From an uncultured Porphyromonadaceae bacterium (GTDB lineage Bacteria; Bacteroidota; Bacteroidia; Bacteroidales; Muribaculaceae): DNA of 50,897 bases. Below the pieces are notes generated by a model, which saw only the letters and a list, made by a program, of their open reading frames with translations, was not told the origin of the DNA and did not search any database. The stretch's first letter is position 1; each line of letters opens with the position of its first letter. Location: the NCBI GenBank assembly GCA_900548875.1, contig URMA01000012.1:1-50897 (forward strand), written 5' to 3'. A program made the translations under genes and the position numbers. Positions 50,242-50,897 of this stretch are shown here, in pieces.

Positions 50242-50897
50242 TTATCCCAAGTATTTCTTATGAGCCAATTTTACATTATTTTGGTTCACAATCGCATAAT
50301 GCAGTGTTGTGTCAATACGTACATGTCCAAGTAAGCGTTGCACCTGTTCAATAGGCATACCTTTGTCGATAGCCATTGTCGCAAGGGTACGACGGAACTT
50401 GTGAGGATGAACTTTAGGTATAGAAAGTGCTTGTCCCAATTTCCGGATTTTTACTTCTACGCCACTGATAGTAAGGCGTGTGTGAGGAGAATGGAGTGAG
50501 ACGAATAAAGCAGGATTGTCGTCAGTACGCCCATTGAGGTATTGTTGCAAATGCAGTTTGGTTCGGGCATTGAAGTAAACAACACGTTCCTTATTTCCCT
50601 TTCCGAATACCACACACTGTCGTTCGTGAAAGTCTATATCTTCACGGTTCAGTTTTACTAATTCACCTACACGAATGCCTGTAGATGAAAGAAAGTCTAT
50701 AATAGCAAGGTCTCGTTTGTTAGTGCAACTATCTCGAAGTTGCTCCAATTGTTCGTCAGAAAGTACCTCTTTTACAAGTGAATCAGTTTTAACCTTGTGG
50801 ATACGTCTGACCGGACTTTTGGCGATGTAGTCTTCATCTTCTAACCATGCAAAGAAACTGGAAAAGATGCGTCGCATATTGTCAATGGTAACTTTAC
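50242..50897 (-). CDS. Tyrosine site-specific recombinase (partial, 5' end outside window)
   Basis: The visible 217 residues hold the end of the core-binding domain (RRIFSSFFAWLEDEDYI) and the full catalytic domain: Arg in TGIRVGEL, HKFRR (His and second Arg), LLGH, and the nucleophile in LHYAIV. The frame is open at the window edge (KVTIDN before the first visible Met), so the N-terminus lies outside. Recombinases of this kind next to divided hsdS genes invert specificity segments in Bacteroidetes. It is the probable catalyst of the 48973-49707 inversion. Confidence 0.95.
   Translation of the reverse strand, partial: KVTIDNMRRIFSSFFAWLEDEDYIAKSPVRRIHKVKTDSLVKEVLSDEQLEQLRDSCTNKRDLAIIDFLSSTGIRVGELVKLNREDIDFHERQCVVFGKGNKERVVYFNARTKLHLQQYLNGRTDDNPALFVSLHSPHTRLTISGVEVKIRKLGQALSIPKVHPHKFRRTLATMAIDKGMPIEQVQRLLGHVRIDTTLHYAIVNQNNVKLAHKKYLG

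Noticed and set aside
1..50897. CRISPR arrays, tRNA or rRNA genes, insertion sequences
   Set aside because: No regularly spaced repeats, no tRNA-like or rRNA-like stretches and no transposase frames were recognised on either strand.

Overview
The window looks like a chromosome segment of a Bacteroidales bacterium. The evidence is a SusC/SusD pair, C-terminal type IX secretion (T9SS) sorting domains, many promoters of the Bacteroides type (-33 TTTG, -7 TAnnTTTG), A+T-rich leaders with little Shine-Dalgarno signal, and a phase-variable type I restriction locus with a tyrosine recombinase. T9SS sorting domains inside a polysaccharide utilisation locus (PUL) would fit a Prevotella/Paraprevotella/Parabacteroides-like genome, but the genus cannot be fixed from the sequence alone. 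No rRNA, tRNA or CRISPR array was seen.

Layout. (1) 1-1511, minus strand: the 5' part of an AlkZ-related gene, then a small operon (HARE-HTH-like protein, small membrane protein, FMN-dependent iron-sulfur-type flavoprotein). (2) 1512-7398, plus strand, visibly more A+T-rich: mostly lineage-specific envelope proteins (a C-terminally hydrophobic protein, a secreted protein, a zinc-ribbon/TM2 protein, two lipoproteins, an outer-membrane-barrel-like protein). Two of these transcription units share a nearly identical 46-bp upstream element. (3) 7483-13275, minus strand: a Hanks-type Ser/Thr kinase, an unknown Bacteroidetes protein, and a RavA-like MoxR ATPase / ViaA-like VWA protein / YgjP-type metalloprotease operon. 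(4) 13425-34002: a PUL. A ROK regulator, SusC, SusD and a long minus-strand run of secreted proteins (DUF6259, a T9SS protein broken by an in-frame TGA, an NAGPA-type phosphodiester glycosidase with T9SS domain, a GH3-GxDLY-SGNH fusion, DUF4855, an unknown) are divergent from a plus-strand operon (Tat-exported DUF4434 protein, MFS sugar transporter, N-acylglucosamine 2-epimerase). The set suggests that GlcNAc-containing or phosphodiester-linked glycans are cut outside the cell, taken up, and epimerised inside. (5) 34200-35567: MATE efflux pump.

(6) 35580-50897: a defence island with clear traces of turnover. It holds a vsr remnant, a DUF2075 helicase with an N-terminal PD-(D/E)XK nuclease motif, a decayed XRE regulator that keeps its promoter, an AbiEi/AbiEii toxin-antitoxin pair flanked by ~260-bp direct repeats derived from the end of an ATPase gene, an EVE-like gene stub, and a type I restriction-modification operon (XRE, hsdR, hsdM, rhuM, half-length hsdS) facing a full-length hsdS and a tyrosine recombinase. 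A 16-bp inverted repeat (48973-48988 and 49692-49707) predicts a 735-bp invertible segment. When flipped it makes the hsdS of the hsd operon full length and the opposite one half length, with both frames closing cleanly. The main second-look items are the invertible hsdS, the repeat-flanked AbiE cassette, the severed T9SS domain, the paired 46-bp element and the phosphodiester-glycosidase PUL.
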